Below are positions 23,702-35,005 of a stretch of 64,000 bases of DNA, piece after piece (position 1 is the first letter of the stretch; each line of letters begins with the position of its first letter). Source of the DNA: Chamaecyparis obtusa (lineage: Eukaryota > Streptophyta > Pinopsida > Cupressales > Cupressaceae); contig BSBK01005649.1 of the NCBI GenBank assembly GCA_027943335.1, forward strand, positions 1,692,001-1,756,000, written 5' to 3'. The notes under the pieces were generated by a model. The model ran no database searches and had not been told where the DNA came from. It saw only the letters and a list, made by a program, of their open reading frames with translations. The position numbers and the translations under genes were made by a program.

Positions 23702-25432
23702 ATGAGCGGAGGAAGCGGAGCGGAGGGAAGAAAAATTTTGAATGGGGCATTGAGCGGGAAACCTGTAGAGAAGGGATAGGACGATCAGTCTGCGGTTCTG
23801 GACCTGGGCAAGGACAATGGAAAGGGGGATGCGACAGAAGACGGGGACCCACGGGCCTTGCAGCCGGATCCAGGTAAAAAAGAGGGTAATGCTCCAAAAC
23901 CAAGTGCATCTGGAGAAGCCCTAGGTGTTTTGGGACGATGGACCAATCTGTTTGGAGTCAAACCATCAGGTAAATCCTCTTTCCCTAGGATTAAAAATAT
24001 TTCAAACAAAGAGAAGGGAACTTTTGCCTTAGAAGTGCCTTCTGAGCTTATTGATCATAATATTTTGAGTATGGCTGCTACTCTTGTTGGCAAGTTCATA
24101 GGTCCTAGGCCAAACATAGATTTGGTTAGAATCTTTGCTAAGAAAAAGTGGGATCTAAAAGGACAGGTTGAGGTTACGGCTATTTATTTTTAAGTTCTCT
24201 TGCCCTGAGGACTACTCAAAGATCCTTTGTGCGGGAAACTAGTCGATGGGAAAATCCACTCTCATTCTTCAGAAATGGACCTCTAACCTGGATCTCAACA
24301 ATGACTTCTTAACCCAGGCCCCGGTCTAGATAAGGCTTCTAGAACTTCCTCTGGAATACTGGCACAAAGATGTTTTTGATGGCATTGCCAGCTCTTTTAG
24401 GGAGTTGCTATCTATCGATCTAGTTACTGCAGCCAAGAAAAGACTCACCTACACCAGAATATGCATAGGGGTGGTCAAAGGTCAAGATATGCCAGAAGTG
24501 ATTGAGTTCCAATCTAGATTGGGGAGGCGTGTGCAACAGATAGACTATGAAAATGTGCCTTTCACCTGCTTCCATTGCAAAAAGGTAGGACACACAAGGC
24601 CAAAATGTGCCCTATTTTCATAGAAAAGGAAAAAGTTCGCAAGGCTCAAATCAAACAAGGGAAAAGAAAAGAGGCCCAGAATCAGCAAAAAGGACTAAAT
24701 CAAGCTGAGGGAACCAGGAAGGTGTGGAAGGAGAAAGCTCCGAATGGAAATAACCCTGAGGGTGAACCTCTAGGGGAGAGACCCAATGACATAGTGGGGA
24801 ACCTTCCTGATCACTAGTGTTTGGAAGGAAAGAAAATGAATGAGGACAAGGAGTGACAAAAGGCCCAGATGGAAGAAGGAAATAGAGATAAGGGAGTTGG
24901 TGAAGCCAACCCTGCTATTCAAGCTATTACTGCTGGGGAGGGAGACATAGGAGGCAGGATCCTCCTGGAGGAAGGGGAGATCATAGTGGAGGAAATCAAA
25001 GAGGACTCTTTCATTCTTGCTACCCAGGAGATTGAGAGAACTGTGGAGGTGCAAGGCCCTTCTCTTTCTTAGGAATCAAACTTAAGTAGAAGCACGTGGG
25101 TGTCTCCAAGGAAAATTAACAGAATCCTTGAGATGGTGTCTGCCTCTTCTCTAGGACAAATATCTAGAATGGAGGCTCTTTTTGAAAGTTGCAAAGATGA
25201 CAATGTGGGTCCTTGGATATCTGTCAAGGATAAGAAAAAGAAAAACAACAGGGACCCATCTCCAGTTTCTCTTGTTGCTATGAGGAGCAGAGCTAAAGCT
25301 GACATAGGAAGTAGATCTAGTACCTCAGGTAGGTGGAGCAAGAATCAAATCAGAAAGGAAGAAACAAGAAGAAGCATAGCAGATGGGACCCAGAAAACCA
25401 TCCAGGAAACATACCCCCAAAATAAATTATGA
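23702..25432 (+). pseudogene. LINE ORF1 (RNA-binding, CCHC knuckle)
   Basis: Probable nucleic-acid-binding ORF1 protein of a plant L1 LINE. The start is ATG at 23702, 15 bases after the TSD. A Gly/Asp-rich N-terminus leads to a DUF4283-like region (WTNLFGVKPSGKSSFPRI, then FALEVPSELIDHN), followed by LPLEYWHKDVFDGIA and the knuckle CFHCKKVGHTRPKC near 24571. A charged tail ends TYPQNKL. Damage: TAG near 23789, an extra T near 24188, TAG near 24231 and 24328 (the latter where Trp is expected), another frameshift near 24620, and further stops near 24815, 24854 and 25070. The natural TGA overlaps the ORF2 start. It probably acted with ORF2 protein in an RNP in cis. Confidence 0.88.
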
Positions 25433-28400
25433 AGATCATATCTTGGAACATTCGTGGACTCAATGGAATCCACAAACAAGAAATTGTTAGGAATGTGATT
25501 AGGGATCATAGGCCAGAAATTTTTTTGATTCAAGAAACAAAAATGAAGAAGGAGAAGGTCGAAAGTATTATGTTCAAAAAAGGGATGAAGACGACGGCTA
25601 TTGATTCTGAAGGTGCTTCAGGAGGTTTGTTAGTGATATGGAAGGACAACTTAATAGCAGATATCATTTTTGATGAAGGTAACATTTTGCTTATTCAATT
25701 CAATAATCTCAAGGATTAGGAAAGCTGGTTCATTATGAATATCTATGCCCCAAATACTAAGAAAGGTAGGAAACACTTTTGGAATAAAATTAGCAATCTG
25801 ATGACCAAGCTGGGAGACTTTAAGGGCATTATTATGGGAGATTTCAATACTCCCATGTTGGCCTCTAAGAAATTAGGCGGGCTCCCACTGGACCTGGAAA
25901 GAAAACAACACCTGGCTGATCTGATTAATGACCTGGCCCTCATGGATGTTGAATTAGGAGGTGGAAAATTCACTTGGTCTAATAGGAGAGTTGGAACGGA
26001 TTGTATTCAAGTTAGGCTGGATAGAGCCCTTATCACTTTGGATTGGATGAACCATCATCATTGCAAACTTTCTTCTATGGCTAGACTTGGGTCGGATCAC
26101 TCCCCTATTGCTCTCACCTTAGAAACTTGCAATAGGAAGAAGGCTTTCCCTTTCAGATTTGAGAAGATGTGGTCTGCTCACCCCGGTCTTTCTAACAAAA
26201 TTAGGGAATGGTGAGGTATTGATGTGGAAGGCACAACTATGTATAAGGTGGCTAAGAAACTCAAAAACATTAAAATGGAGATCAAAAAGTGGAACAAAAA
26301 GGACTTTGGGAACATCTTTCTTTCTAAAGAAAGGATCATGGCAGATCTTATGGAGGTGCAGGAAGAGATTCAGCTAATGGGCTATGAAGAAAGTAGGCTG
26401 AATGCTAAAAAGACTATTCTGGCCGATCTTCACAACATTGTGGGAAAAGAGGAAATGTTTTGGAGGCAGAGGTCTAGATCGGTGTGGCTAAAGGAAGGGG
26501 ATAAAAACTCAAGATTCTTCCACCTTTCGACTATGAAACACAGGGCTGCCAATAGAATTAGTGCTATTAAAAAGGGGGATGATACTATAGGGGAAGACAA
26601 AGAGATCGCTAAGGAAGCAATTAGGTATTTCTCCTCTATCCTAACCAAAGAGCTTAACTTGGGAGAGGAGGACCAGGTGGATATTCTCAAGACCATCCCA
26701 AGTGTGATTACTGCTAGCCAGAACAGGTCTTTGGTGGCTATTCCAGGGAGTGAATAAATCAAGGCAGCTATCTTTTCTCTGCTTGCTGAAAAAGATCCAG
26801 GCCCAGATGGGTTCCCTACTTTTTTCTTCCAGATGTATTGGGAAGTTATAAAAGATGACCTTGTAAAAGCGGTTCAGAAATTTTTTGTTGCTAAGTGCTT
26901 TCTTAAAGAGATCAATGCTACTTTTCTAGTTTTGATTCCCAAAGTTACAGGTGCGGATTCTTTTGAAAACTTTGGGCCTATTAGCCTTTGAAACTCTTTT
27001 TACAAGATTTTTTCAAAAGTTTTAACTAATAGAATTATCAAAATTCTTCCGGAGATTATTGCACCTCAACAAATGGGATTTGTCCTTGGTAGACAAATCC
27101 TCGATTCTATCATAGCCATGCATGAGGTTATCCACTCCTTAGATGAAGGAAAAAAGGATGGATTCCTACTCAAACTTGATCTGTCCAAGGCTTATGACAG
27201 GGTGGACTGGATGTTCCTGGATAAAGTGCTCGAGGCTTTTGGTTTCAATGTTAAAACAAGAAAGATTATTTCTCAGCTGATCTCCACCCCCACTTTTGTT
27301 GTGATGGTTAACGGTTCTCACTGTGATTTCTTTAAATCTTCTAGGGGGCTCAGGCAAGGGGACCCTCTTTCACCGATCCTCTTCATCATTCTGGCAGAAT
27401 GCCTAGGAAGACTTATTCATTACAAAAGGGGCAGAGGAGAAATTACTAGATTAAAACCCTCTTTCGGTCCCTTGATTTTCTCTCATCAGCAATTTGTGGA
27501 TGATACCATTTTAGGGGGAGAGGCTTCGGTGAAAGAAGCCAGAAATTTGAAGACTATTCTCAATACTTATTCCAATGCCATGGGCCAACTCATTAACTAG
27601 AGCAAGAGCTCGGTCTTCTTTGTTAACACCCCTGAGAGCAGACAAAGGAAAATCACTGGTATTTTGGGTTGTGGTATTGGTTCTTTCCCTTCTACCTACT
27701 TGGGGCTTCCTCTGGGGTCCAAACCTCCTGACCTCTTTTGGAACAATCTCATTGATAGATTCAACAGAAAACTGGCAGGATGGAAAGGCATCACCCTGAG
27801 TCAGGATGGTAAAGTTCTTATGATCAAATCTACTTTGCAGAACTTGCCCACTTATGCTTTAAGCCTTTTCTCTATACCTACCAAAGTGGCTGATACTTTG
27901 GAGTCCATTCAGAGGAAGTTTTTGTGGGCTGGTCCCGAAGGTAATAAGAATTACCCACTGGTGGCTTGGAAGAATATCTGTAGACCCAAAAAGCAAGGGG
28001 GGGCTAGGGATTAGGAATCAGAAACAGTTTAATAGAGCCCTACAAGCTAAACAGATATGGAGGATCTTCAATTCCAAGGGAGAATGGAGGGACATTTTGA
28101 AGGATAAATATACTGCCAATATTAACTTCAAGATGTTCATCAGTAGGGACTATGACCCAAGGGGATCCAACATCTGGAATGGCATTTTGAAGACTAAAGA
28201 CATAGCCACTGAAAAGGTGAAATGGAAACTTGGCAATGGGGAAGCTATCAATTTCTGGCATGATGACTGGTTGAGATAAGGGCCCTTATGGTACACTAAA
28301 CCATATAATAGATGGGCTATCATATGTATGGAAAGATTTGGTTGTAGAGTGAGAGACTATAGGGTAAATGATGATTGGGTGGACCTGACCAAGGTTTCCC

Positions 28401-29568
28401 AGGACCTTAAGCCGCTGATGGACATGATTAGGCATATCCCTCTGTCTCACAACAAGGATACTATTATTTGGGGGGCGACAAAGGATGGCAACTACACTAT
28501 GGCCTTGGGCTACAAAACCATGCAAAATATTGAAACTATCCCTGTCTGGGCCAAAGCCTGGTATCTTGTTCTTATTCCCAAAATCAACATTTTTTTTTTT
28601 GGATTATGCTTCAAAACTGTATATCGACGGTGGACAACCTGACCAAGAGGGGTCACCTGATGCCAAATAGATGCATTCTTTGCAAAAAGCATAGTGAGAG
28701 TGTGGACCACATCTTCATTCACTACCAATACACCAGAGATATTTGGTCTTATTTCTTGTCTTTCTTCAAGTTGACCTGGGTTTTTCCCAATAACACTACG
28801 GGTCTCTTTGAACAGTGGCATTGTGGGCTGATTGGGGATGTGAATAAGGTCTTGTGGGATTGGACTCTACCTCGTCTCTGTTGGGGGGTGTGGAAGGAGC
28901 GGAATAACCATATTTTTAGGGAGAAAGAAAAGAATGCTAAAGTTATCTTCCACAAAAGCCTTAACGCTCTGTTAGAGAACTATACTATCAATAAAGGTTG
29001 GAACCCTCTTCTTAGCACTAAGGAAATTGATAGAAATAGGAGGGAGGACTGCAGATGGACTCTCCCCCCTTAGGGCTGGTGTAAAGAAAACTTTGACGGG
29101 GTGGCTAAAGGCAACCCTAGCAAGGCTGGGGTGGGAGGCATCATAAGAAATGACCATGGAAAAGGAATTGTTGCTATTTCGGCTCCTCTGGGGGTGCAAT
29201 CTAACCACTATGTGGAGGCAATTGTGGATCATCAAACCATCAAACTTGCTCGGGACATGGGAGTCATAAAACTGTGGCTGGAAGGAGACTCAAAGAATAT
29301 AATAGATTGTCTTAATAAGAAGAATGATCCTATGTGGATGATTGCAAACATCATTTAGGAGTGCATTCAATTCCTTAAGTCCTTTGACAGTGTCTACGTG
29401 GCTCATGAGTATAGGGGAGCTAATCAAGTGGCTGACAGGCTGGCCAACTGGGCTGTTAAGAATGATGAGATGAAAAGATGGATGGACTGACATAATATTC
29501 CACTTGAAATCTTAGATTTAATTAAAAAGGAGAGGATCCCAGGTAGATTGGGAAACATTAAATGTTAA
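25429..29568 (+). pseudogene. LINE ORF2: endonuclease, reverse transcriptase, zinc finger, RNase H
   Basis: Starts MKIISWNIRGLNGI at ATG 25429. Endonuclease motifs SWNIRGLN, IQETK, NIYAPN, GDFN and SDHSPI are present (to about 26110). RT carries KLDLSKAYDRVDW, SRGLRQGDPLSP and FVDDT near 27497 (usually FADD). A zf-RVT region follows (CILCKKHSESVDHIFIH, near 28676), then RNase H (ENFDG near 29090, EAIVDHQTIKLA, EGDSKNIIDCL, QVADRLAN), keeping all four acidic positions. Two frameshifts lie in homopolymers: a run of seven G near 28003 and a run of T near 28590. In-frame stops include TAG at 25718 and 27598, both where Trp is expected. The role is target-primed reverse transcription. Confidence 0.92.
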
Positions 29569-30445
29569 TTATGAAAGTTTATGTTCTATGGGAAATGTGT
29601 CGAGAAATGATGTGTAAATACAATAGCCGAAGTATGAAACACCTTGATAATTGTCATCATCACACTTTGAGGCCCATTTTTGGGTATTACTTTCATGAGG
29701 CGAAAAGAAGTCTCGAGAATACCATTCAATTCATTTGGAATCAGGCATCAAAAGACATCACTACCAGGAGAAAAATTAGCAGAGAGAATGAAAAAATGGT
29801 GGGGGAAAGACACATGAGGGAACCTGAGGATGAAGCTGATAAGTGGCAATGATGTTCTAAGGTGTGGAGTATTTTGAATAAAGGTGAAGTTACTACGTTC
29901 ATTGACCGACTTCAAGGCTGGAAACCCTTTGTTACTCGCACAATGATTAAGAGTTGGGATGAGGGAATTGTTAAAATTGATGGGGTGGATTTCACGGTGA
30001 CAGAGGAGGTTATCTCTACGGTGACAGGCATACCCATTATTGGGAAGAAATTCTACAGAGATAGGAGTATTTCGGGGTAGGCGGTGATGGAATTTTCCAA
30101 AGGTGTGGAGGAAAAGAAGGCTTTAGTGAAGAAAAGTACGTACTACCTGCCAAAGTCCATCAAGCTACTGTGGAGGTTTGTGTTGAGTGCTATCATCAAG
30201 TACATTACCCTGGAAATGAGGTTTGACCGCATCTACTCTTACCACTTCGTGCTTCTAAATCACTTTAGGTCTGGAGCGAAGATCTCTATTCCTTTTTTCC
30301 TGTATTCGTCTATTAATGAGAATATCAATGACTATAGGGAGAAGCCTATTGGAAATCTTTCTTTCCATGAGGGGCTTTTGCTGCTAATTTATGAATTTTT
30401 TAAGGCTAGGACTATAGGGAAAGAAATTAAAAATAGGAAAGAGGG
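29562..30445 (+). pseudogene. LINE ORF3, N-terminal part (unknown globular domain)
   Basis: The ATG at 29562 overlaps the ORF2 stop (ATGTTAA). The frame runs 294 codons up to the Gypsy insertion with only two stops (TGA near 29850, TAG near 30078) and no frameshift. Visible sequence: FIDRLQGWKPFVTRTMI, VDFTVTEEVISTVTGIPIIG, LPKSIKLLWRFVLSAIIKYI, YSYHFVLLNHFRSG and LSFHEGLLLLIYEFF. It is mixed alpha-helical and looks like a plant transposon-protein or PMD-like fold, but I cannot name a family with confidence. No catalytic motif is evident. It could be a captured host domain. Continues at 47393 in the same frame. Confidence 0.75.
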
Positions 30446-30766
30446 TGTATGCAAATTAGTTGGATACTATTCTAAATGATGAATTAACTAATAAAAGGTT
30501 AATAAATCTATCTAATAAGCAAACTACAATGAAGAATGCAATAACAAATGAAACCAAATTAACAATTTACCTTCACCTACAAATGCAGCTTGTCTCCATT
30601 GTCCTCCTAGCTTTGATTTCTTGAAGATGTTGAGCTCTCAGATTTCCAAATGAAGCTCTTTCCCAAGACGATTCCAAAGTGTGGAGATTGAATGAAATGA
30701 GTGCACAACTAAAACTTGATTATGCAAATATGGTGGATGAAATGCAAATGATAGGATGATAATATG

Positions 30767-30852
30767 GATGCTTGGTTGCTTGATTGCTTGGATGCTTGAT
30801 TGCTTGAATGCTTGGATGCTTGGATGCTTGGATTCTTGGATGCTTGAATGCT
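30767..30852 (+). repeat. GCTTGGAT/GCTTGATT short tandem array in LTR
   Basis: About eleven copies of an 8-bp unit (GCTTGGAT, GCTTGATT, GCTTGAAT). The equivalent array at about 46502-46587 in the other LTR has the same length but a different order of unit variants. Six of the 18 LTR differences fall in it, which points to gene-conversion or slippage exchanges between units. Confidence 0.85.
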
Positions 30853-30896
30853 TATTCTCAAAAATACCTATTAGCCTTCAAATGGAAAATGAGGCT

Positions 30897-30906
30897 CCTT
30901 TTATAG
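30897..30906 (-). promoter_or_regulatory. TATA box in the 3' LTR of the Tat element
   Basis: CTATAAAAGG on the minus strand. The identical site at 46631-46640 in the other LTR is the presumed gag-pol promoter. Confidence 0.65.
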
Positions 30907-31653
30907 AGTTTTGGAGGATCTAGGCCTAGGTGGCAGAATCCTACAGTGGAGAATGAAAGGTGGAAGATCCTAGGGCTAGAATTGACTTGGTTGAAGGAGT
31001 TGAGAGAAAGGGGGATGTAGTTGGAATGTGAGAGAAAGAATAGGGATGATGTTCCTCTCATATTGACATGGAGGAGAAGAAGGTGGAAGGGAAAAACACA
31101 TGTCAAGTGTCTCACAAAGACCAAAGAGAGAAAGAGGGAAAGACCTTTTCCTCATGAGGACTCTTTGCACAAGTGTCCTATGACTCACTCTTGACCCTTA
31201 GAGGTGGCTTGAGAAGCCCCTTAGGAATAGGGAATGTCTCTTGACTTGGTTGTTGAGAGGACATGTGGTCATAAGACCAAGTCCTATGAGGCCACATAGC
31301 CCTTAAGAATAGGACATGTGTGGGTGAGGATAAATATGAATAAATAATTAATAATAATTATTTATCTTAGCCAAGGTGATGTGTCAAGTGACTAGGTGGA
31401 TGAAGTGGACTAGGGGATTTAGTCATATTTAGGTGATTGTGTATTTAATTAAATCACTTTAATAGACTATTTAGAAGACTTAGGATATAGAATTAGACTA
31501 TAGTGAATTTATTAAATAAATTGAATAATTTACTTAATAAATAGAAGAAACAAATATTAATTAAATAATAAATATTTAATTAATTTATCAAGTCAATAGT
31601 AATTAAATAATAAATATTTAATTAATTAATGAAGCCATTTTTAGGTGTATACA

Positions 31654-31667
31654 TTTTGCCCCTCTTT
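31654..31667 (-). other. Polypurine tract of the Tat element
   Basis: AAAGAGGGGCAAAA on the minus strand, directly abutting the 3' LTR. Confidence 0.85.
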
Positions 31668-31972
31668 GAAATAATGTGCTGGTCACATTGTTTCAAAGAA
31701 AAATCAAGCATTTTTCTTTATTTTTTATTTTTTATTTTTTTTGCCCCTGCCCCAGACAATGTCTCAGATGACCTATGGATGCCCCCTCGAGAGATTGATT
31801 GACAAAAAAGATTATGGGAATTTTGTAAAAATAATTTTTTGATTTTTTTTTTTTGTATGGGGTTGTTCAATCAATCTCACGAACGAACGGTAGGAAATAT
31901 GGATGAAAATGGGGTAGAATGGAAGAAAAAGTCAGGTAGGGTCCACACACCAAGCACATCAGGTCCACAAGC

Positions 31973-31980
31973 TATAAATA
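31973..31980 (+). promoter_or_regulatory. TATA box of the antisense PMD gene
   Basis: TATAAATA in the context AGCTATAAATAGAGCG, on the strand opposite to gag-pol and about 320 bp inside the LTR. It is followed by a GA-rich leader (GTGTGAGAGAGAGAAGAGCAGAG) and an ATG at 32069. It is the only strong promoter-like signal upstream of the PMD frame. Confidence 0.65.
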
Positions 31981-32068
31981 GAGCGAAGGGGTCCACAATA
32001 GGCTCATTGTGCACACTTGTCACTTGGAGATTAGAGTGTGAGAGAGAGAAGAGCAGAGCCGCCAGGAT

Positions 32069-32867
32069 GTCGTTTCCCTTGTCAGATCACCGCTTCGAGA
32101 GAGTCAGACGCTTCCAATGACCACCTGATTCAGGTGAATCGGTAGGTGACTCGAGCCTGCTTTGTAATTCCATGATTTGATGCATGTTAGATTAGATTTG
32201 GAGTATGTTTAGGGTAGATCAAATAATAGATTACATTAGAAAGTTTAATTTTTTTAGGCATAGGATGAAGGCGCAGTTTCGGCTCATCAATGCGCAGCAA
32301 CTTGTGACGTTTGCGCAGAAATTCAAATTTTCTACGCATTCATTAGGGAGAAGTGTGCATTCATACTAGGAGAATGGCAGTGTTGCGCAAGCATATAATA
32401 AAAGTGCGCATAGATACATGTTGCGTATGTGTTATGAAAAGTTGCGCAAATGGTCAATAAAATAGTGCATATGTGTAAACTGCGCAAATGCCGATAAATA
32501 TTGCGCAAATGTGGAAGAAGACTGCGCATCGGTAAAAACCTGTGCAAAGGTGAAAGAAAGTTGCGCATGCATGTTTCAATGCTGCGCATATGTTTAGGTG
32601 GTAGAAGTTGGTCATAATAGATAGTCAATTAGGTCAAACTTGATGTTGATAAGCCGATTTGATCTGTCGGCGGTTGATTGTGATCGATTTGATCAAGAGT
32701 GGAAACATTGTAGCATGTTTGCTAGTTAGCCAGTCTGAAATAGACAATTGATAGAATCATCTGTTAAAACATGTGATAAACATGTTTGAAATTGATATGA
32801 TAGGATAGATAGATTGATAGACCAGTTTATCAAAATCTGATAGGTTTATTGTTGTTGACTTGAATAG
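32069..32867 (+). other. Leader and probable intron of the antisense PMD gene
   Basis: A short frame begins at ATG 32069 (MSFPLSDHRFERVRR) and meets TGA after 17 codons. Donor-like sites follow (GATTCAG|GTGAATC, ATCG|GTAGGTG near 32134-32149), and the acceptor-like TTGAATAG|GAGG at 32867 opens the PMD frame. The TGCGCA array lies between them. Splicing is inferred. Confidence 0.4.
32291..32588 (+). repeat. TGCGCA array, cluster 1 (21-bp periodic)
   Basis: Exact TGCGCA at 32291, 32312, 32384, 32405, 32443, 32481, 32502, 32523, 32562 and 32583. One- or two-base variants occur at 32333, 32354, 32422 and 32541. The commonest interval is exactly 21 bp, and the 15-bp spacers are not conserved. Flanking bases show the units read ATGCGCA(G/A) on the minus strand, that is, inverted relative to clusters 2 and 3. 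Confidence 0.9.
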
Positions 32868-35005
32868 GAGGATATCACAGATGTTCTGATGTCACGGGAG
32901 AGATATCCCGTCACACAGAACCTAAGACCAGCATTATCGGAGACAAAGAGACTGGTGATAGGAGCATCGGGACTTTACCATGTGATTTACACGCCCGAGA
33001 TTTGGGCGAATCTAAGCATGATGATCGCATTAACTGAGAGATAGCACTCGGAGACGAGTACTTTCCATCTTTCGATAGGGGAGATGACAGTGACACTAGA
33101 GGATGTATATCGCATCGTCCGGCTTCCCATCACAGGAGAGTTAGTGCAGTATGATCGACATGGCGGAGTCACAGAGTGCAGAGCCGTCTTTGGGGATGAT
33201 GACATAGAGGATGGGGAGATTAGCTAGGAGGATATGGTCGACATGTATGACCCTCTTCTAGTGGTTCTAGCAAGCACGATTGGGGGATTCGTATGCCCTG
33301 ATCGGAGGTCACACAGATTTGCAGTTGGGTGGGGCCGTACATTACAGCGAGTGATGGAGGGGACCTGATTTGCTTGGGGGGTGTGTTTATTAGCACACCT
33401 ATACCATGATTTACATCAGGTGGTGTACCACGGGAGTGCATCTCTATCAGCAGGGTGACACTGCTCCATGTTTGGGCATGGGAGCATATTGCAGTGACCA
33501 GGCCATTGGCGATTCGATTCTGGGGTGCAGGGCAGCCCTATATTCATTTATACTCCTCAGTTTTGTCTCAGGCAAAACTGGGACATTTAGAGTTTTGGTG
33601 CTACACTTTTGACACACTAGACACAGTGACATGGAGACCCTACTTAGGGTGTGATCCATGGGATGATGAGTGGCAGCGTGGTTTTTGTTTTGAGGTGCGA
33701 TGGCTGATAGGGCGGACGCCCTTTATTATTGAGAGACAGCTAGTTAGCCGGGTTCTGCGACAGTTTGGCAAGATACAGGGTATGCCCCAGGGAGTGACCG
33801 AGTTTGCATGGACACATCAGGAGATACGGGATTGGGGGCCCATGGCATCATTTGATGTTGCGCGGCAGGAGTTTTTGGATGCACCATACCAAGCATGGTC
33901 CATGAGACAGACAGTGGTTGACCCTGGGATGATTGTGGATTTAGAGCAATTTTTGAGAGAGCATCCTATGCCACGGATTACAGATCCAGCAGCGAGACCT
34001 CTAGAGAGAGATCCAGCAAATAGACATCGAGGGAGGCGGCGAGGTTGAGATAGGAGGGGACGAGGGAGAGGAGGAGATGGAGGTGGTGGAGATGGAGGTG
34101 GACATGGAGGTGGTGGAGATGGTGGCGGAGATGGAGGTGGTGGAGATGGAGGGAGAGTTGGCCCACGGATGAGGGGAGGTGGAGTGAGGCAGAGGGGACA
34201 GGGACAGAGACAGCCGCCTGTACAGCCAGCTACAGGAGTGCCATTATAGGTACCAGTCGCACAGGTACAAAGACCAGTGGCTGCAGTACAGATACCAGTT
34301 GTTGTAGTACAGGCACAAGCACAGGGGCAGGCACAAGATGAGGCAAACATTCTATTGGCCCAGGTTGATGTGGCACAAGGTGGCAGACAGGATGAGCCAG
34401 ATGTGGAGATGCCAGATATACAGGCACAGGATGAGTAGGAAAACATGGACATTGGGGGACAAGATCCCTATTTACATAGAGATGCTGTAGAGGAGGAGCC
34501 TGATATTGACACACTGCTAGTCCGACTAGCAGTTATTCGGGTAGAGGCAGACTGGGTTCTAGGTCTGGAGAGACAGATTGAGAGGATGGGCAGACAGATG
34601 GACGTGCTGCGAGCAGAGAGAGATTCAACTGTTGAGAGACTCAAGGAGTCAGAGATGCTATTGGATGAGTTACAGAGGACAGAGGACCTAGGTCCCCATG
34701 GGGATATCATGAGAGCCATGATACATGCTAGGAAGGAGATATCCTACTGGCAAGAGGCATACAGACAGGCAGTCCTGAGAGATCAGTGGATCAGGAGCTA
34801 TAGAGAGAGCTCAGTTGGCATCAGATCAGCAGCATATGAACTACATGCACCAGCTGGCAGTGGAGGGGTATCATCACATCCTCCCAGAGCACCGATAGGT
34901 TCAGGAGGTCAGGGTGGATCCTCAACATCAGGGAGTGCAGCAACACAGGGCCACATTGCCTCCCGTAGACAGCAACAGATAGAGTCTGGAGGCAGTGGTT
35001 CATAG
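32868..35005 (+). pseudogene. Plant mobile domain (PMD) protein, antisense to gag-pol
   Basis: A captured PMD gene of about 710 codons. Recognisable blocks: IGASGLYHVIYTPEIWANL, TFHLSIGEMTVTLEDVYRI, LLHVWAWEHIAVTRP, VTWRPY and FIIERQLVSRVLRQFGKIQG. These follow the usual PMD order. After PMD come a Gly/Asp/Arg-rich repeat (about 34050-34160), a Gln/Val/Ala-rich linker and a predicted coiled coil (LERQIERMGRQMDVLRAERD) near 34570, then a Gly/Ser-rich tail. Damage is one missing G near 33450 and six in-frame stops (near 33041, 33225, 33366, 34046, 34247 and 34436), mostly at expected Gln, Arg or Trp codons. Additional antisense ORFs are known in Tat elements; this looks like one, with function unknown. 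Confidence 0.85.
34059..34160 (+). repeat. GGAGATGGAGGTGGT coding repeat in the PMD protein
   Basis: Imperfect repeats of GATGGAGGTGGTGGA encode a Gly/Asp-rich flexible segment. The reverse strand therefore shows spurious Pro/His- and Cys-rich frames. Confidence 0.85.

Larger units (their letters stand above)
30446..31653 (-). repeat. 3' LTR of the Tat element (1208 bp)
   Basis: Same length as the right LTR and about 98.5% identical by eye. It contains an imperfect GCTTGGAT array and, on the minus strand, a TATA box. An AATTAAATAATAAATATTTAATTAA-like palindromic AT tract lies near its right end (31560-31630). Confidence 0.95.

Noticed and set aside
30858..31188. Minus-strand frames repeated almost identically at 46592-46922
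   Set aside because: They are duplicate because they lie in the two LTRs of the Tat element, and the residues are low-complexity with no domain.
32291..32588. Regular palindromic repeats with unique spacers, CRISPR-like at first sight
   Set aside because: The repeat is only 6 bp, spacers are about 15 bp, there is no cas gene, and the context is a plant retrotransposon.
33817..34452. Minus-strand frame rich in Cys and Pro opposite the PMD gene
   Set aside because: It is the antisense shadow of the Gly/Asp and Gln-rich repeats of the plus-strand PMD frame, which has recognisable domain motifs.
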